Of a stretch of DNA of 64,000 nt, positions 49,328 to 59,319 are shown in pieces; position 1 is the first letter of the stretch; each line of letters opens with the position of its first letter. This DNA is from Engraulis encrasicolus (Eukaryota > Chordata > Actinopteri > Clupeiformes > Engraulidae). The stretch spans positions 35,236,061 through 35,300,060 of the forward strand of contig NC_085868.1 in NCBI RefSeq assembly GCF_034702125.1. The letters run 5' to 3'. The notes below the pieces were generated by a model. That model saw only the letters and a program-made list of their open reading frames with translations. It searched no databases and was not told the origin of the DNA. The position numbers and the translations under genes were made by a program.

Positions 49328-50158
49328 TCACTCCTCCTTGCGAATCTTTTTAAACAAGATACCATAGGGACGAATGGCCTTGTCTACAATTTTCCTTTCA
49401 TCCTTTGCAGACATTCCACTGGGCACAGGGATCAGCCAGTACCCATTCTCTTCATTACAGACCTTTCGGTATTTGGGATTGATTCGGCTCTGCAATGCAA
49501 CCTTGTAGGTCTTTCCAGACTTCCTTGATGTGAATGTCTTGGCATATCCATCTCTCTCTGCCACATCAATGTCAGGCGTGCAGTACACCCCTCTTCCGTA
49601 TACATCACCAGGCCCTGCTTTGAACCCCACATGCATGATGCCCTTCGCTCCGTCAAAGCTGGTTCCATGGTAAGCAACGGGCCACTCTCCCTGGGATGAT
49701 TCGCTCCTCCATCCGTCGTCACCCAGCCACTCGTTCCCATCCTTGTACTTCCCCCACACCTTCAGAGCAATGCGGTTCCAGCCGATGGGCCGCTTGTAAG
49801 ACTCACCACCGCGTTCACACTCCGAATCTGAATCGGTCATGTCTCTGAAGTCGAAATCATATCCGGGATCGAAGAATTCCTCTTCATCAACGCAGAAATC
49901 TTGTCGGTGGGCAACCTTAGAAATGTCTTCGGAATCCTCTTCGGAATCCTCTTCGGAATCCTCTTTGGAATCCTCTTCGGAAACCTCCCGGAAACCTTTT
50001 CCTGCGACCCCTGAGACCACTGCTCCAATGTTGTGGTAACCAAATGCAGTGGATGTAAACTGGGTCACACATAAATTTGGCGAAAGCTGTTCCCCAGCAC
50101 TAGAGACTAGGAGTCCTAGGAAAGTAGAGAGACCCTCCAACACCACATATCTGTCCAT
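49328..50158 (-). CDS. ART/PARP-like gene B, intronless copy (276 aa)
   Basis: A single open frame from ATG 50158 (context accATGG) to TGA 49328. N-terminal part: MDRYVVLEGLSTFLGLLVSS, matching the start of copy C. Residues 59-79 are an acidic EEDSEED repeat encoded by a 15-bp minisatellite (49928-49985). The conserved region runs from DEEEFFDPGYDFDFRDMTD (91-109) and YKRPIGWNRIALKV (121-134) to WPVAYHGTSFDGAKGI (159-174), YGRGVYCTPDI (187-197), TYKVALQSRINPKYR (217-231), YWLIPVPSG (240-248) and AIRPYGILFKKI (261-272). His166 and Tyr187/Tyr192 occupy positions like those of the ART/PARP NAD pocket; this fold assignment is inference. Copies A and C have an intron after TYK, which B lacks. A TATA box lies 53 bp upstream. 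It is the only intact uninterrupted copy, and it faces the RTE element. Confidence 0.85.
   Translation of the reverse strand: MDRYVVLEGLSTFLGLLVSSAGEQLSPNLCVTQFTSTAFGYHNIGAVVSGVAGKGFREVSEEDSKEDSEEDSEEDSEDISKVAHRQDFCVDEEEFFDPGYDFDFRDMTDSDSECERGGESYKRPIGWNRIALKVWGKYKDGNEWLGDDGWRSESSQGEWPVAYHGTSFDGAKGIMHVGFKAGPGDVYGRGVYCTPDIDVAERDGYAKTFTSRKSGKTYKVALQSRINPKYRKVCNEENGYWLIPVPSGMSAKDERKIVDKAIRPYGILFKKIRKEE
49928..49985 (-). repeat. Coding minisatellite (EDSEE repeat)
   Basis: Four copies of a 15-bp unit (ttcggaatcctcttc on the plus strand). They encode repeated E-D-S-E-E in the linker of gene B. Absent from A and C. Confidence 0.9.
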
Positions 50159-50210
50159 GGTCAATCTGTTGAGCTGAAGATCTCACCAAGGAACTCAGCT
50201 CCATCTGATG

Positions 50211-50220
50211 CTTTATATAG
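50211..50220 (-). promoter_or_regulatory. TATA box of gene B
   Basis: CTATATAAAG on the minus strand, 53 bp upstream of the ATG at 50158. Its presence argues that B is expressed from its own promoter. Confidence 0.7.
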
Positions 50221-50433
50221 ACAAACTGTCGGCCCGCCCTGGATCCACAGTACATGCCTGGTCAGCGCTGCTAGAGACACAATCAAGTGTCTACCATGGC
50301 TTCTAATTAACAGCAGCCTTTTCACTTTTTTAGCCAGAAATGATTATCTGATAAAATAGGACTCTTTGTTTTGTGTATGGATGAAGGAGCTTGGTTATAG
50401 GATAAGACATTAGGAATATGCTTCATGTGACCC

Positions 50434-50540
<107 letters not shown>

Positions 50541-50629
50541 AACCTTTGGCACCAGAGCCCAGGGCACAAGGCATGTTGATTAGATCACTTGCTTATAGTG
50601 CATAATTACACTGATTGAATCAGATTAGA

Positions 50630-50685
50630 TTAGATTAGATTAGATGCCTTTATTGTCCCCAAGGGGATATTTGTTTTCACCACCA
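50630..50685 (-). repeat. LINE-like 3' end with (AGATT)n tail
   Basis: 'agattagattagattagatgcctttattgtccccaagggg' is, on the minus strand, a 'cccttggggacaataaaggc' 3' end followed by pentanucleotide repeats, typical of fish LINE tails. Confidence 0.6.
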
Positions 50686-50825
50686 TCAAACAAGTTTACA
50701 GCCAAACATAAAGACAAAAAACAAAACCACATACTCAATAGAGTACACAAGGACAAACATCAAGACATCAAGTTCAATATGCATTCATACACAAATCCAG
50801 TCAATAGAACACATAGGCTTACTCT

Positions 50826-50952
<127 letters not shown>

Positions 50953-51118
50953 TACTTCAACACATATACTAACCATAGACAACATAAGCACTTTACTCAC
51001 ACTTACCAACAATCACATATTACAGCTCCAGGCCTTTTCATTAGAATAGCATGAAAAAGTTGATTTATTTCCATAATTCCATCAATAATGTTGTGCAGTT
51101 GTGTTATGTTGTGTTATG

Positions 51119-51440
51119 CAGTGGTTCTTAACCTGGGGTGCGGGCACCCCCTGGGGGTGCGGCAGACATTATAGGCAGAATGTTGTTTGTGTTGAGGTTG
51201 TGACCAAAATTCTGCTTGGAAACATAATTAGGCCAAACCTAAACCAAATTGAAACATGTTTTGGTCCCCATTTAAAGTCATTAAGGTTTTCATTAATATC
51301 TCAGGCAAAAATCATTGTAATACATTACTAAAATCCTTTTTTAGTGCTTGTACACGTTATACATGTTGGGTTGGGGGTGCACGGCTAGTCTTGTGAACAG
51401 GTAAGGGGGTGCGCTGAGAGAAAAAGGTTAAGAACCACTG
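51119..51440. mobile_element. Probable hAT-type MITE
   Basis: Ends CAGTGGTTCTTAACCTGGGG and GGTTAAGAACCACTG are inverted repeats of a very common vertebrate hAT type. The flanking 8-mers do not match, so duplication was lost or ends are misjudged. Confidence 0.65.
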
Positions 51441-51558
51441 GCCTACAGTATATACGGTGGTAACCTTTAAAAAAACACAATGATTTGTACTCTTTTAAAG
51501 GATTCAAACCTATAATGAGATGTAATAAAACAAATCTTGAGTCTTGAATCTTGAAAGA

Positions 51559-51690
<132 letters not shown>

Positions 51691-52193
51691 TTTAACCTTT
51701 GGCACCAGGGCACAAGGCATGTTGATTGGATCACTTGCTTATAGTGTCACAATAGCACTGATTGAATCTATTGTCGTATTGATGGGGTGTTACTATGTCC
51801 AAAGATTTTCAATATGGTCAGCATAGATAAAGTGTAGTCCCCCTTAACCTACAGGAGCTCTTTGAGCAGGCCACTATCAGACAGGCGAATGTCCCACCCT
51901 ATAGGCTACCTGTTATTACTTCTCTTAATATTTATGGAATGAAGGCAATCTAGTTATTTATTATAAAGAGATTGTGGTTTTGGTTTGGAGGAGGGGTATT
52001 GGGTAAGTGTGTGTATGTGTGTGTGGGGTGACAGGGTGGGTGATATGAGAGGGGAGGGATGGACTTGACTGGACAGGGGCAGTAGGTTAGCACATCCAAT
52101 GTTTCTGAACAAGCAACATAAGTTTTACATTTGTCTGTTCTGTTTGTTGGTCGTGTCCTCTTGCATGTTATGGTGCTGCAACCTTCCAGTCTC

Positions 52194-55100
52194 CCATCAC
52201 ACGGTCCATCCCTTGTCGTGGGGTGGTGGCTTGAGTGCCTCCGTGACCCTGAGAGCTATACCAGCGGGTGCAAAAGCACCTAGTAGGGACTCCCAAGCTG
52301 GACAGGTCAAAGGGTAGAGGTGAGACAAATTGGACCACCTCGCCCAGAGGTTAAATGGGTTGGCGTAGGGCCAACAACCCTATCCGTCAAAAAACATGTT
52401 ACAGAAGCATCAACGACAATTCAAAACCAACACGGCCTGGGCGAGGAAGGGCTTCCACATAGGAGGTTTATGACGCAGGGCAGTGAAAGCCGAGAGGAAG
52501 CTGCAAGGCCGACCCCCCTCCTAACCCCCAGGACATACACCAACATCGCTACATGGAATGTCAGGACCATGTACGAAACAGGCAAGACAGCACAGGTAGC
52601 ACAGGAGATGAGGAGCTACAACATCTCTCTTCTGGGGCTGTGTGAGACAAGGTGGCTGCAGACAGGGCAGCTACGACTGACATCAGGAGAGACGGTGTTG
52701 TACTCTGGCCATACCGAAGACGGTGCACCTCACACAGAAGGGGTGGCTCTGATGCTGGCTCCAGAGGCACAGCGTTCTCTCATTGGCTGGGAACCAGTGA
52801 GCCCACGAATCATCACTGCCAGGTTTGCCACCAAGAAGAAAAACATCAAAGTGAATATCATCCAATGCTATGCCCCAACAAACGACGCAGAAGAGGAAAA
52901 GAAAGCTGAATTCTATGAACATCTACAATATGTGATAGATAGACAGAAAGGAAAGGATATCACCATTCTCATGGGTGATTTCAATGCTAAGATTGGAGAT
53001 GACAACACCGGCTATGAAGACATCATGGGCGTGCATGGGCTGGGGAAGATGAATGAAAATGGAGAACGATTTGCAGACCTGTGCTCACTTAACCAACTCG
53101 TAATCGGAGGCAGTATCTTCCCCCACAAAAGGATTCACAAGGCCACATGGAGATCTCCGGACCACATCACAGAGAACCAAATAGACCACATTTGCATCAG
53201 CAGAAAGTTCAGGAGATCATGCCAAGATGTGCGGGTCAAGAGAGGGGCAGATGTGGCCTCAGACCATCACCTCTTGCTAATGACGGCAAAGCTAAGACTG
53301 AAAAAGCACTCCACGACTCCTAGTGGAAGAACAAGATACAACGTGGGACTTCTTAGGAACAAAGACGTACAGAAAACATTCCAGATCACCCTTACCAACA
53401 GATACCAGCAACTACAGGAGCATGAAGAAGACATAGACACGGACATAGAGACAAGATGGCAGCACACAAAAAAGTTGTGGAAGGACACCTGTGAAGAAGT
53501 ACTGGGAAAAAAGGAGAAAAAACACAAGGAATGGCTCTCCATAGAAACACAACAGAAACTGAAAGAAAGAAAGGAGAAGAAAGACCAATTGAATAAAAGT
53601 ACAACAAGATCTGCAAAAGTAAGGGCACAAAACAACTACACACAAGTCAATAAAGAGGTGAAGAGAAGTATTAGGAGGGACAAAAGGGATCATGTAGACA
53701 ATCTGGCCAAACAAGCAGAAATGGCAGCATGCCACGGCAACATGAAAGACCTCTACATGATCACTAAAAAGCTGGCAGGCAAATTTCAACAGACAGACAA
53801 ACCAGTAAAGGACAAGCACGGAAACACACTCACAACATATGAAGATCAGCGGAGAAGATGGGCGGAACACTTTGCTGAACTTCTGAACCAACCTAGTCCA
53901 GCCGACCCACCAGACATTAGACCAGCGGAGACAGCACTGCCAATAAACTCCCATAAGCCCAGCAAAGCGGAGATCAAGAAAGCAATCATGTCCATGAAGG
54001 ATGGAAAATCTCCAGGACCAGATAGTATACCAGCGGAAGCCATCAAAGCTGACGTAAGGACTGCGGTTGATATGCTGCACAGTCTTTTCTCGAAGATATG
54101 GGAGGAAGAGACCATCCCCAATGATTGGAAAGAAGGAATCCTCATCAAAATACCAAAGAAGGGCGACCTTACCAACTGCAGCAACTACAGAGGTATAACT
54201 CTACTTTCAGTTCCGGGTAAAGTTCTCAACCGGATTCTGCTCGACAGGATGAGTAAAGCAGTGGACCCCATCCTACGAGACCAACAAGCTGGATTCCGGA
54301 GCAATAGATCCTGCACGGACCAGATCTGCACACTTCGAATCATTGTGGAACAATCAATTGAATGGAACTCTGGCCTGTATGTAAACTTCATAGACTACGA
54401 AAAAGCCTTTGACAGCGTGGACAGGGAGACACTGTGGATGCTACTGCGACATTATGGAATACCAGAAAAGATCATCAGCCTGATCCAAAAAACCTATCAG
54501 GGGATGACATGCAAGGTGCTACATGCAGGCCAAGTGTCAGACAGCTTTGAGATCAAAACCGGAGTACGGCAAGGATGCCTCCTATCACCTTTCATGTTTC
54601 TACTAGCTATCGACTGGATCATGAGGACCACAACGGCAGGAAGGAACAACGGCATACAATGGACCCTGTGGACGCAACTAGAGGACCTTGACTTTGCAGA
54701 CGACCTGGCTCTACTGGCACACAACCACAAACAGATGCAGGACAAGACCACCAAGCTGGCAGATACATCTCTAGGGGTAGGTCTAAGGATAAATAAGAAG
54801 AAGACCAACATAATGAGGATCAACAACTCGACCAACAAACCAATATCGATAGAGGATGAAAATATACAAGAAGTGGACTCCTTCACCTACCTCGGCAGTA
54901 TAGTGAACAAACAGGGTGGCACTGACAAAGACGTAGCAGCCAGAATTGGGAAGGCAAGAGCAGCTTTTATCATCCTAAATAACATCTGGTCCTCTAAGGA
55001 AATAGCCATGACCACCAAAGTGCGTATCTTCAATTCCAACATCAAATCTGTCCTCCTCTATGGCTCGGAGACGTGGAGGATGACGAAGAAGACACTGCAA

Positions 55101-55484
55101 AGGATACAAACATTCATAAACAGCTGCCTGAAGAGGATATTTAGGATTTGGTGGCCCAACAAAATCAGTAATGATGAACTCTGGAGGAAAGGGAAGCAGG
55201 AGCCGGTGGAGAAACAAATTCTACGAAGAAAGTGGGGTTGGATTGGGCACACCCTTAGGAAACCAGCAAATAGCATCACACGCCAAGCCTTGACCTGGAA
55301 CCCGCAGGGGAAACGGAAGAGAGGGAGGCCTAAAAACACCTGGAGGCGGGACTCTGAGGTAGAACTGAAGAGGTTGGGAACCAGCTGGGCAGAGGCAGAA
55401 AGGACAGCCCAAAACCGTGTTGGCTGGAGAAAAGTTGTGGATGGCCTATGCTCCATTGGGAGTGATGGGCCTAAGTAAGTAAGT
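52194..55484 (+). mobile_element. Full-length RTE-like LINE with perfect target-site duplication
   Basis: A 14-bp direct repeat, aaccttccagtctc, lies at 52180-52193 and 55485-55498. That delimits a 3,291-bp element with a roughly 275-bp 5' region, one long open frame and a TAAG-repeat tail (55472-55486). A single endonuclease-plus-RT ORF, the short length and a simple-repeat tail fit the RTE clade group. The exact clade (RTE, RTEX or related) needs a phylogeny. The perfect duplication and intact frame indicate a recent insertion. The gene lies between ART-like copies B and C. Confidence 0.9.
52470..55478 (+). CDS. Endonuclease / reverse transcriptase of the RTE-like LINE
   Basis: The frame is open from 52287 to the TAA at 55476. 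The first in-frame ATG is 52470, giving 1,002 residues; a GTG at 52320 would add 50. Apurinic-type endonuclease motifs appear in order: NIATWNVRTM, LLGLCETRW, YAPTND, MGDFNAKIG, IDHICISR and the SDHH motif. Reverse transcriptase blocks follow: GPDSIPAEAIKA, YRGITLLSVPGK, QQAGFRSNRSCTDQI, VNFIDYEKAFDSVDR, GVRQGCLLSPFMF, the catalytic FADD (about residue 742 from the ATG), GLRINKKKTNIM and YLGSIV. The C-terminus has the GRPKNTWRRD block usual for this group and no RNase H. The product would nick target DNA and copy its own RNA. All catalytic motifs I can check are intact. Confidence 0.93.
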   Translation: MTQGSESREEAARPTPLLTPRTYTNIATWNVRTMYETGKTAQVAQEMRSYNISLLGLCETRWLQTGQLRLTSGETVLYSGHTEDGAPHTEGVALMLAPEAQRSLIGWEPVSPRIITARFATKKKNIKVNIIQCYAPTNDAEEEKKAEFYEHLQYVIDRQKGKDITILMGDFNAKIGDDNTGYEDIMGVHGLGKMNENGERFADLCSLNQLVIGGSIFPHKRIHKATWRSPDHITENQIDHICISRKFRRSCQDVRVKRGADVASDHHLLLMTAKLRLKKHSTTPSGRTRYNVGLLRNKDVQKTFQITLTNRYQQLQEHEEDIDTDIETRWQHTKKLWKDTCEEVLGKKEKKHKEWLSIETQQKLKERKEKKDQLNKSTTRSAKVRAQNNYTQVNKEVKRSIRRDKRDHVDNLAKQAEMAACHGNMKDLYMITKKLAGKFQQTDKPVKDKHGNTLTTYEDQRRRWAEHFAELLNQPSPADPPDIRPAETALPINSHKPSKAEIKKAIMSMKDGKSPGPDSIPAEAIKADVRTAVDMLHSLFSKIWEEETIPNDWKEGILIKIPKKGDLTNCSNYRGITLLSVPGKVLNRILLDRMSKAVDPILRDQQAGFRSNRSCTDQICTLRIIVEQSIEWNSGLYVNFIDYEKAFDSVDRETLWMLLRHYGIPEKIISLIQKTYQGMTCKVLHAGQVSDSFEIKTGVRQGCLLSPFMFLLAIDWIMRTTTAGRNNGIQWTLWTQLEDLDFADDLALLAHNHKQMQDKTTKLADTSLGVGLRINKKKTNIMRINNSTNKPISIEDENIQEVDSFTYLGSIVNKQGGTDKDVAARIGKARAAFIILNNIWSSKEIAMTTKVRIFNSNIKSVLLYGSETWRMTKKTLQRIQTFINSCLKRIFRIWWPNKISNDELWRKGKQEPVEKQILRRKWGWIGHTLRKPANSITRQALTWNPQGKRKRGRPKNTWRRDSEVELKRLGTSWAEAERTAQNRVGWRKVVDGLCSIGSDGPK

Positions 55485-55499
55485 AACCTTCCAGTCTCA

Positions 55500-56100
55500 G
55501 AGACAGATTTCTCCTTTGTTGAGATCAATAAAGAAATCTGAACCTGGAACCTGAACCATGCGTCACCAATGCAATGAAATGTTGATTTTCCCCATTGGAT
55601 ATTTTTTGTAATCGCATCCATTTGGGTGTCTTAAAACAAAGGTGCAGCTGAGCTCCCTAAATCAGACATTTTAAATCCAGTTTTCTAAAACATCTCTTTC
55701 AATGGTGAACTAGTTCCATGTAAACAGGATCAAAAATGTTAAAAACAAAAATGATCAGTGTACAAAAATATCTGCGTATGTGTAATGACAGGCTTAAGAT
55801 TAACAGTGAATCATGATTGTCAGACACACACAGCTACACTATCAGTTCTCACTGGTTTGTTGCTGAGAAAGCAAAGATGGTTAATATGGTAAACAAGACC
55901 AATCATTCTACACGTCACCAATGCACCAAAGTCCTGTCTCCTCAAATGCGTGTGACTTGCCATTGAACGCAATCATTCATTCTGAACCTCCTAAAGGGGC
56001 ATGGTAGCTCAATACATAGGCCTACCAATATCTAACTGAAACGGATCCTAACTGGTTAGTTATTTAGTGTTGATAAACTCCTGACCTGGGGCCTAAGAAG
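55500..56100. other. No gene seen
   Basis: This holds the right flank of the LINE insertion site, with 'gagatcaataaagaaatctgaacctgg' at about 55519 resembling a LINE 3' end, and otherwise unremarkable sequence. Confidence 0.5.
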
Positions 56101-56104
56101 CTCC

Positions 56105-57433
56105 TACAGTTTTTGCCTACTGCTTGCACACAATTTGCAAAATTTTGCTCATAGAGTCAGAACTCTACACACAAGCAAATAACTCTCAACACTTGCAGAT
56201 AAACCCTACACATATATGTCGACATGAAACTCTGCTATCAAAACCTAAACATTGCCATAAAAACTTAACAATATTTTGTCAAAACCTCACTTTAATGTCA
56301 AAAGACACACATGAGCACCACATGAGAAAACAAATTAGGTCATCATTAAAACAGTTGTCTGCTTTATACAAAACACATAACAGCAATCTTTCTTTTTGTA
56401 ACAGTCAATTCAGTCTCACAGAATGTACATCTTCACAAGACCCCAAAATTCAATAACTGCACCCACCTTACAGAACAGGACATTACAGTAACTTGAAGCA
56501 ATATATATATATATATATCAAACTACATCACCCTAAACACAAGTGTTTATAGACAATTTGTTTGTGTATGGGGTATATTGACAAAATTTCAAATATCTAA
56601 ACATGATATAGCCTATGTGGTTGATGTCAACATGCTGTAATGAAAATCATTGTCAATATACTTTGTTTGTTTGGGTATGAGTTGTGAGGTATTCTCTTCA
56701 TGAAATACATTATATTTTCACAGACACAATATGCAGCTGACATCTACTGTAAATAACATCATCAAAATTATATCATGTTCAGTCAGTTTGCTCAAATGCT
56801 TGGTTGTGTTCTGCAAATGATACTATTTCTACAAACTCATGTTTGCATTACCTAACATGCGATGATGAAGGCAACAGGCTACTCTTGGTGGCATGTATCA
56901 GGTTAGGTTTTACAGTACGTGAGTCAGTCAATGCCATACTTCATATTCTAATCGTTAGTACCGTTGTGCTATTTGTTGTTTTGTTTTGAGTGTAGGAAGG
57001 TGTGAATTTAGCATAGAAGCAATCAAAGTAAAACAAATAAAGGCAAAATAAAATAATTGCATTGTAATATAAAGAATGCAACTTTGTATCTGGCAGAATA
57101 GTGGTTAATTTTGAAAGCATGCGTTTTATTGTCTGTGTCTAAATCTTGTCATACATTCAGTGTGTTTTTGTTTTTAACAGATGTGTTTTCACAATGACAC
57201 TGTGATTTGACCTTTTAACAAAGTGTCATGTGCATAAAATTGTGTGCAGATAGCTGGAGTCTGTGTGTTGTGTAAAGGAGCAAGTGCTTATCAAAACTGG
57301 TATGAAAGTGTAATGCTTGACTTTTGTTTAAAGTAAAGCAACATGTGTTTAAGTTATGGTACAACAACTTAACGATATGCTACTTTAGTTTGAGCATCTG
57401 CCTATAGTGTTTAAGCAGTAGGCAAAAACTGTA
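56105..57433. mobile_element. Mariner-type element, non-autonomous or decayed (1.33 kb)
   Basis: TACAGTTTTTGCCTACTGCTT at the left and its inverted partner AAGCAGTAGGCAAAAACTGTA at the right share 21 bp exactly and begin/end in TA, the Tc1/mariner target. The length equals an autonomous mariner, but the A/T-rich interior has no readable transposase (longest frame 110 codons, without DDE-type motifs). Confidence 0.78.
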
Positions 57434-58235
57434 AGAAAAATGAGGATATCAGGCTCTTCTATTAGATGATAAAGGCTTTGGTTACACATTTAAAAAACAA
57501 AAAAAACTTAATATATTAATTCCATTTACACAGTATTAAAAAAAGAAAAGAAAACTGGTTTAAAAATTATCCGTTTTAGGGTGTTAAAAGGGTTAGAAGG
57601 GTCCAAACAGGGATGCAGGGCATCCTTCATCAAAAGAAAATACCACCAACACATAAGTTGTACACATATTTTTTACCTTTATTCTCAGTCTTCACACAGT
57701 CCTGCCGTATAGAAAGGGGCAACAACGAAGACATGAAAACAAAAATAAATAAACCACCATATTCTTATTTTACACATCAATTGAAAACTCGGGTAACATG
57801 ATCCAATTGCGATTGCGATGAAAACACTTGTTTCAATCCATGTGAAGTCATCATGGTGTTCTAGGTTTATCTGTTGAGAACAACATGTAGCAGAGGATTC
57901 ATACACACATCACCAACACCTTTGTTGGCTCAGCACAGTAGCAGAGAGATCACCTGAGCAGCCTGAAGTCTCAGTAACACATGCTCAGTTGCTGGTGTTG
58001 CATAATAATAAATTAATGTGTCTTTTCCAATCACCCAGTTTGATGACGTGTTGTGCGGTTATTACGGTGTCAACTAACGACCAGGCCTGGGAATTTGGCA
58101 TACCATTTGGTCATTTCCTGATGGGACGATGCTGTTGCATTTTTTTACAGACTGGCTCCCTCAATTTAGAGGGGGGTCATGCAGAAATGTCAAGGCCTAT
58201 TATTTGGTCCCAGTGTAGCCCTGTTGACGACCCAG

Positions 58236-59317
58236 TCACTGGACCTCTTTAAACAGGAGGCCGTAGGGGCGAATGGCTCTGCCCACAATGTCCCTCTCCT
58301 CCTCTGGCGACGTGCCCTCTGGAACCGGTACCAACCAGTAGTCCGGTCGCTCGCAGATCTCCCGGTACCTCCGGTTGACTCTGTTCTGCAGAACCACCTA
58401 AGAGGAGAAAAAAACACAACACCGGGGTTAGCAGACAATAAATAAAATGCATGTACATACAACAATACATGATTCACTTTGTGTTGCATTGTTAAGATTT
58501 GTAGAACAATAATGTGAACTTGTGTGTTGTAACCTGCTCAAGTCTTGAATAAAAAAAATCCTAAAACACGTGACGGCACAGATAGGCCTACGTGAGAAGG
58601 TCACACTCACATATACAATAGGGGGCACAATTTAAGGGCACAGCAAGGTTTGCAAACAGCATTACAATTGTTTTAGCTTAAGCATTACTAGAGTGGACCA
58701 TCCCATAGACTTAATGGAACGTTTTAGTTCACAACAATATAACAAACAATACAGTTCTGCAGCACCACCTTGTATGTCTGGCCGGTCTTTTTTGACGTGA
58801 AGATGGCGGCGTAGTCCTCTGCCATTTCGATATCAGGCGTGGAGTAGACCCCCCTGCCGTAGTTCCCGTCTCCTGCTCTGTACCCCTCCTGGATGATGCC
58901 CTTCGCCCCGTCGATGGAGGTGCCGTGGAAGGACACAGGCCATTCGCCCCACGCCGAGCGACTTCGCCACCCCTCTGGGCCTAGCCAGGTGTTCCCATCC
59001 GGGTACTTCCACCGTACCCTCAGCGCAACGCGGTACCACCCTGCAGGCCGCTTGTAGGGCTCATTGCCCCTCACGCACGCAGTGGTATCGGTCAGGTCGC
59101 GGAAGTCATAATCGTACTTTGAATCGAAGAACTCCTCTTCGTCGATGTGCAGCTCTCCTGCTAGAGAGGAGCGGTCGATCATACTGGACATGAACTTCTG
59201 CACCGGCAGAACAGGCCGACTCGGTCTCCTGCCGCCATGCCTGCCACGCTTAGGCACACGAGAGACTGGTACTCCAAGCAGTGAGGACATGCCTTCCAAC
59301 ACCACATCTTTGTCCAT
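58236..59317 (-). CDS. ART/PARP-like gene C, two exons (236 aa)
   Basis: Exon 1 is 59317-58769 (ATG context ctATGG; 183 codons) and exon 2 is 58397-58236 (TGA at 58236). The join is phase 0, after TYK. It begins MDKDVVLEGMSSLLGVPVSR, then a basic linker (KRGRHGGRRPSR, 23-34). Then come DEEEFFDSKYDYDFRDLTD (59-77), YKRPAGWYRVALRV (88-101), WPVSFHGTSIDGAKGII (126-142), YGRGVYSTPDI (153-163), and in exon 2 VVLQNRVNRRYRE, YWLVPVPEG and AIRPYGLLFKEV. The family core is complete. As in B, an ART/PARP fold is inferred from the spaced H and Y motifs and from resemblance to uncharacterised fungal and fish proteins as I recall them. The donor is AAG|GTGGTG, weak by consensus, and repeats the first 15 bases of exon 2 with one mismatch. 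Skipping the splice would add VVLQNCIVCYIVVN and stop. Copy A's first coding intron is absent here. Confidence 0.84.
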
Positions 59318-59319
59318 AG

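Noticed and set aside
52683..54886. Minus-strand frames over the LINE ORF
   Set aside because: Antisense shadows of the endonuclease/reverse transcriptase frame.
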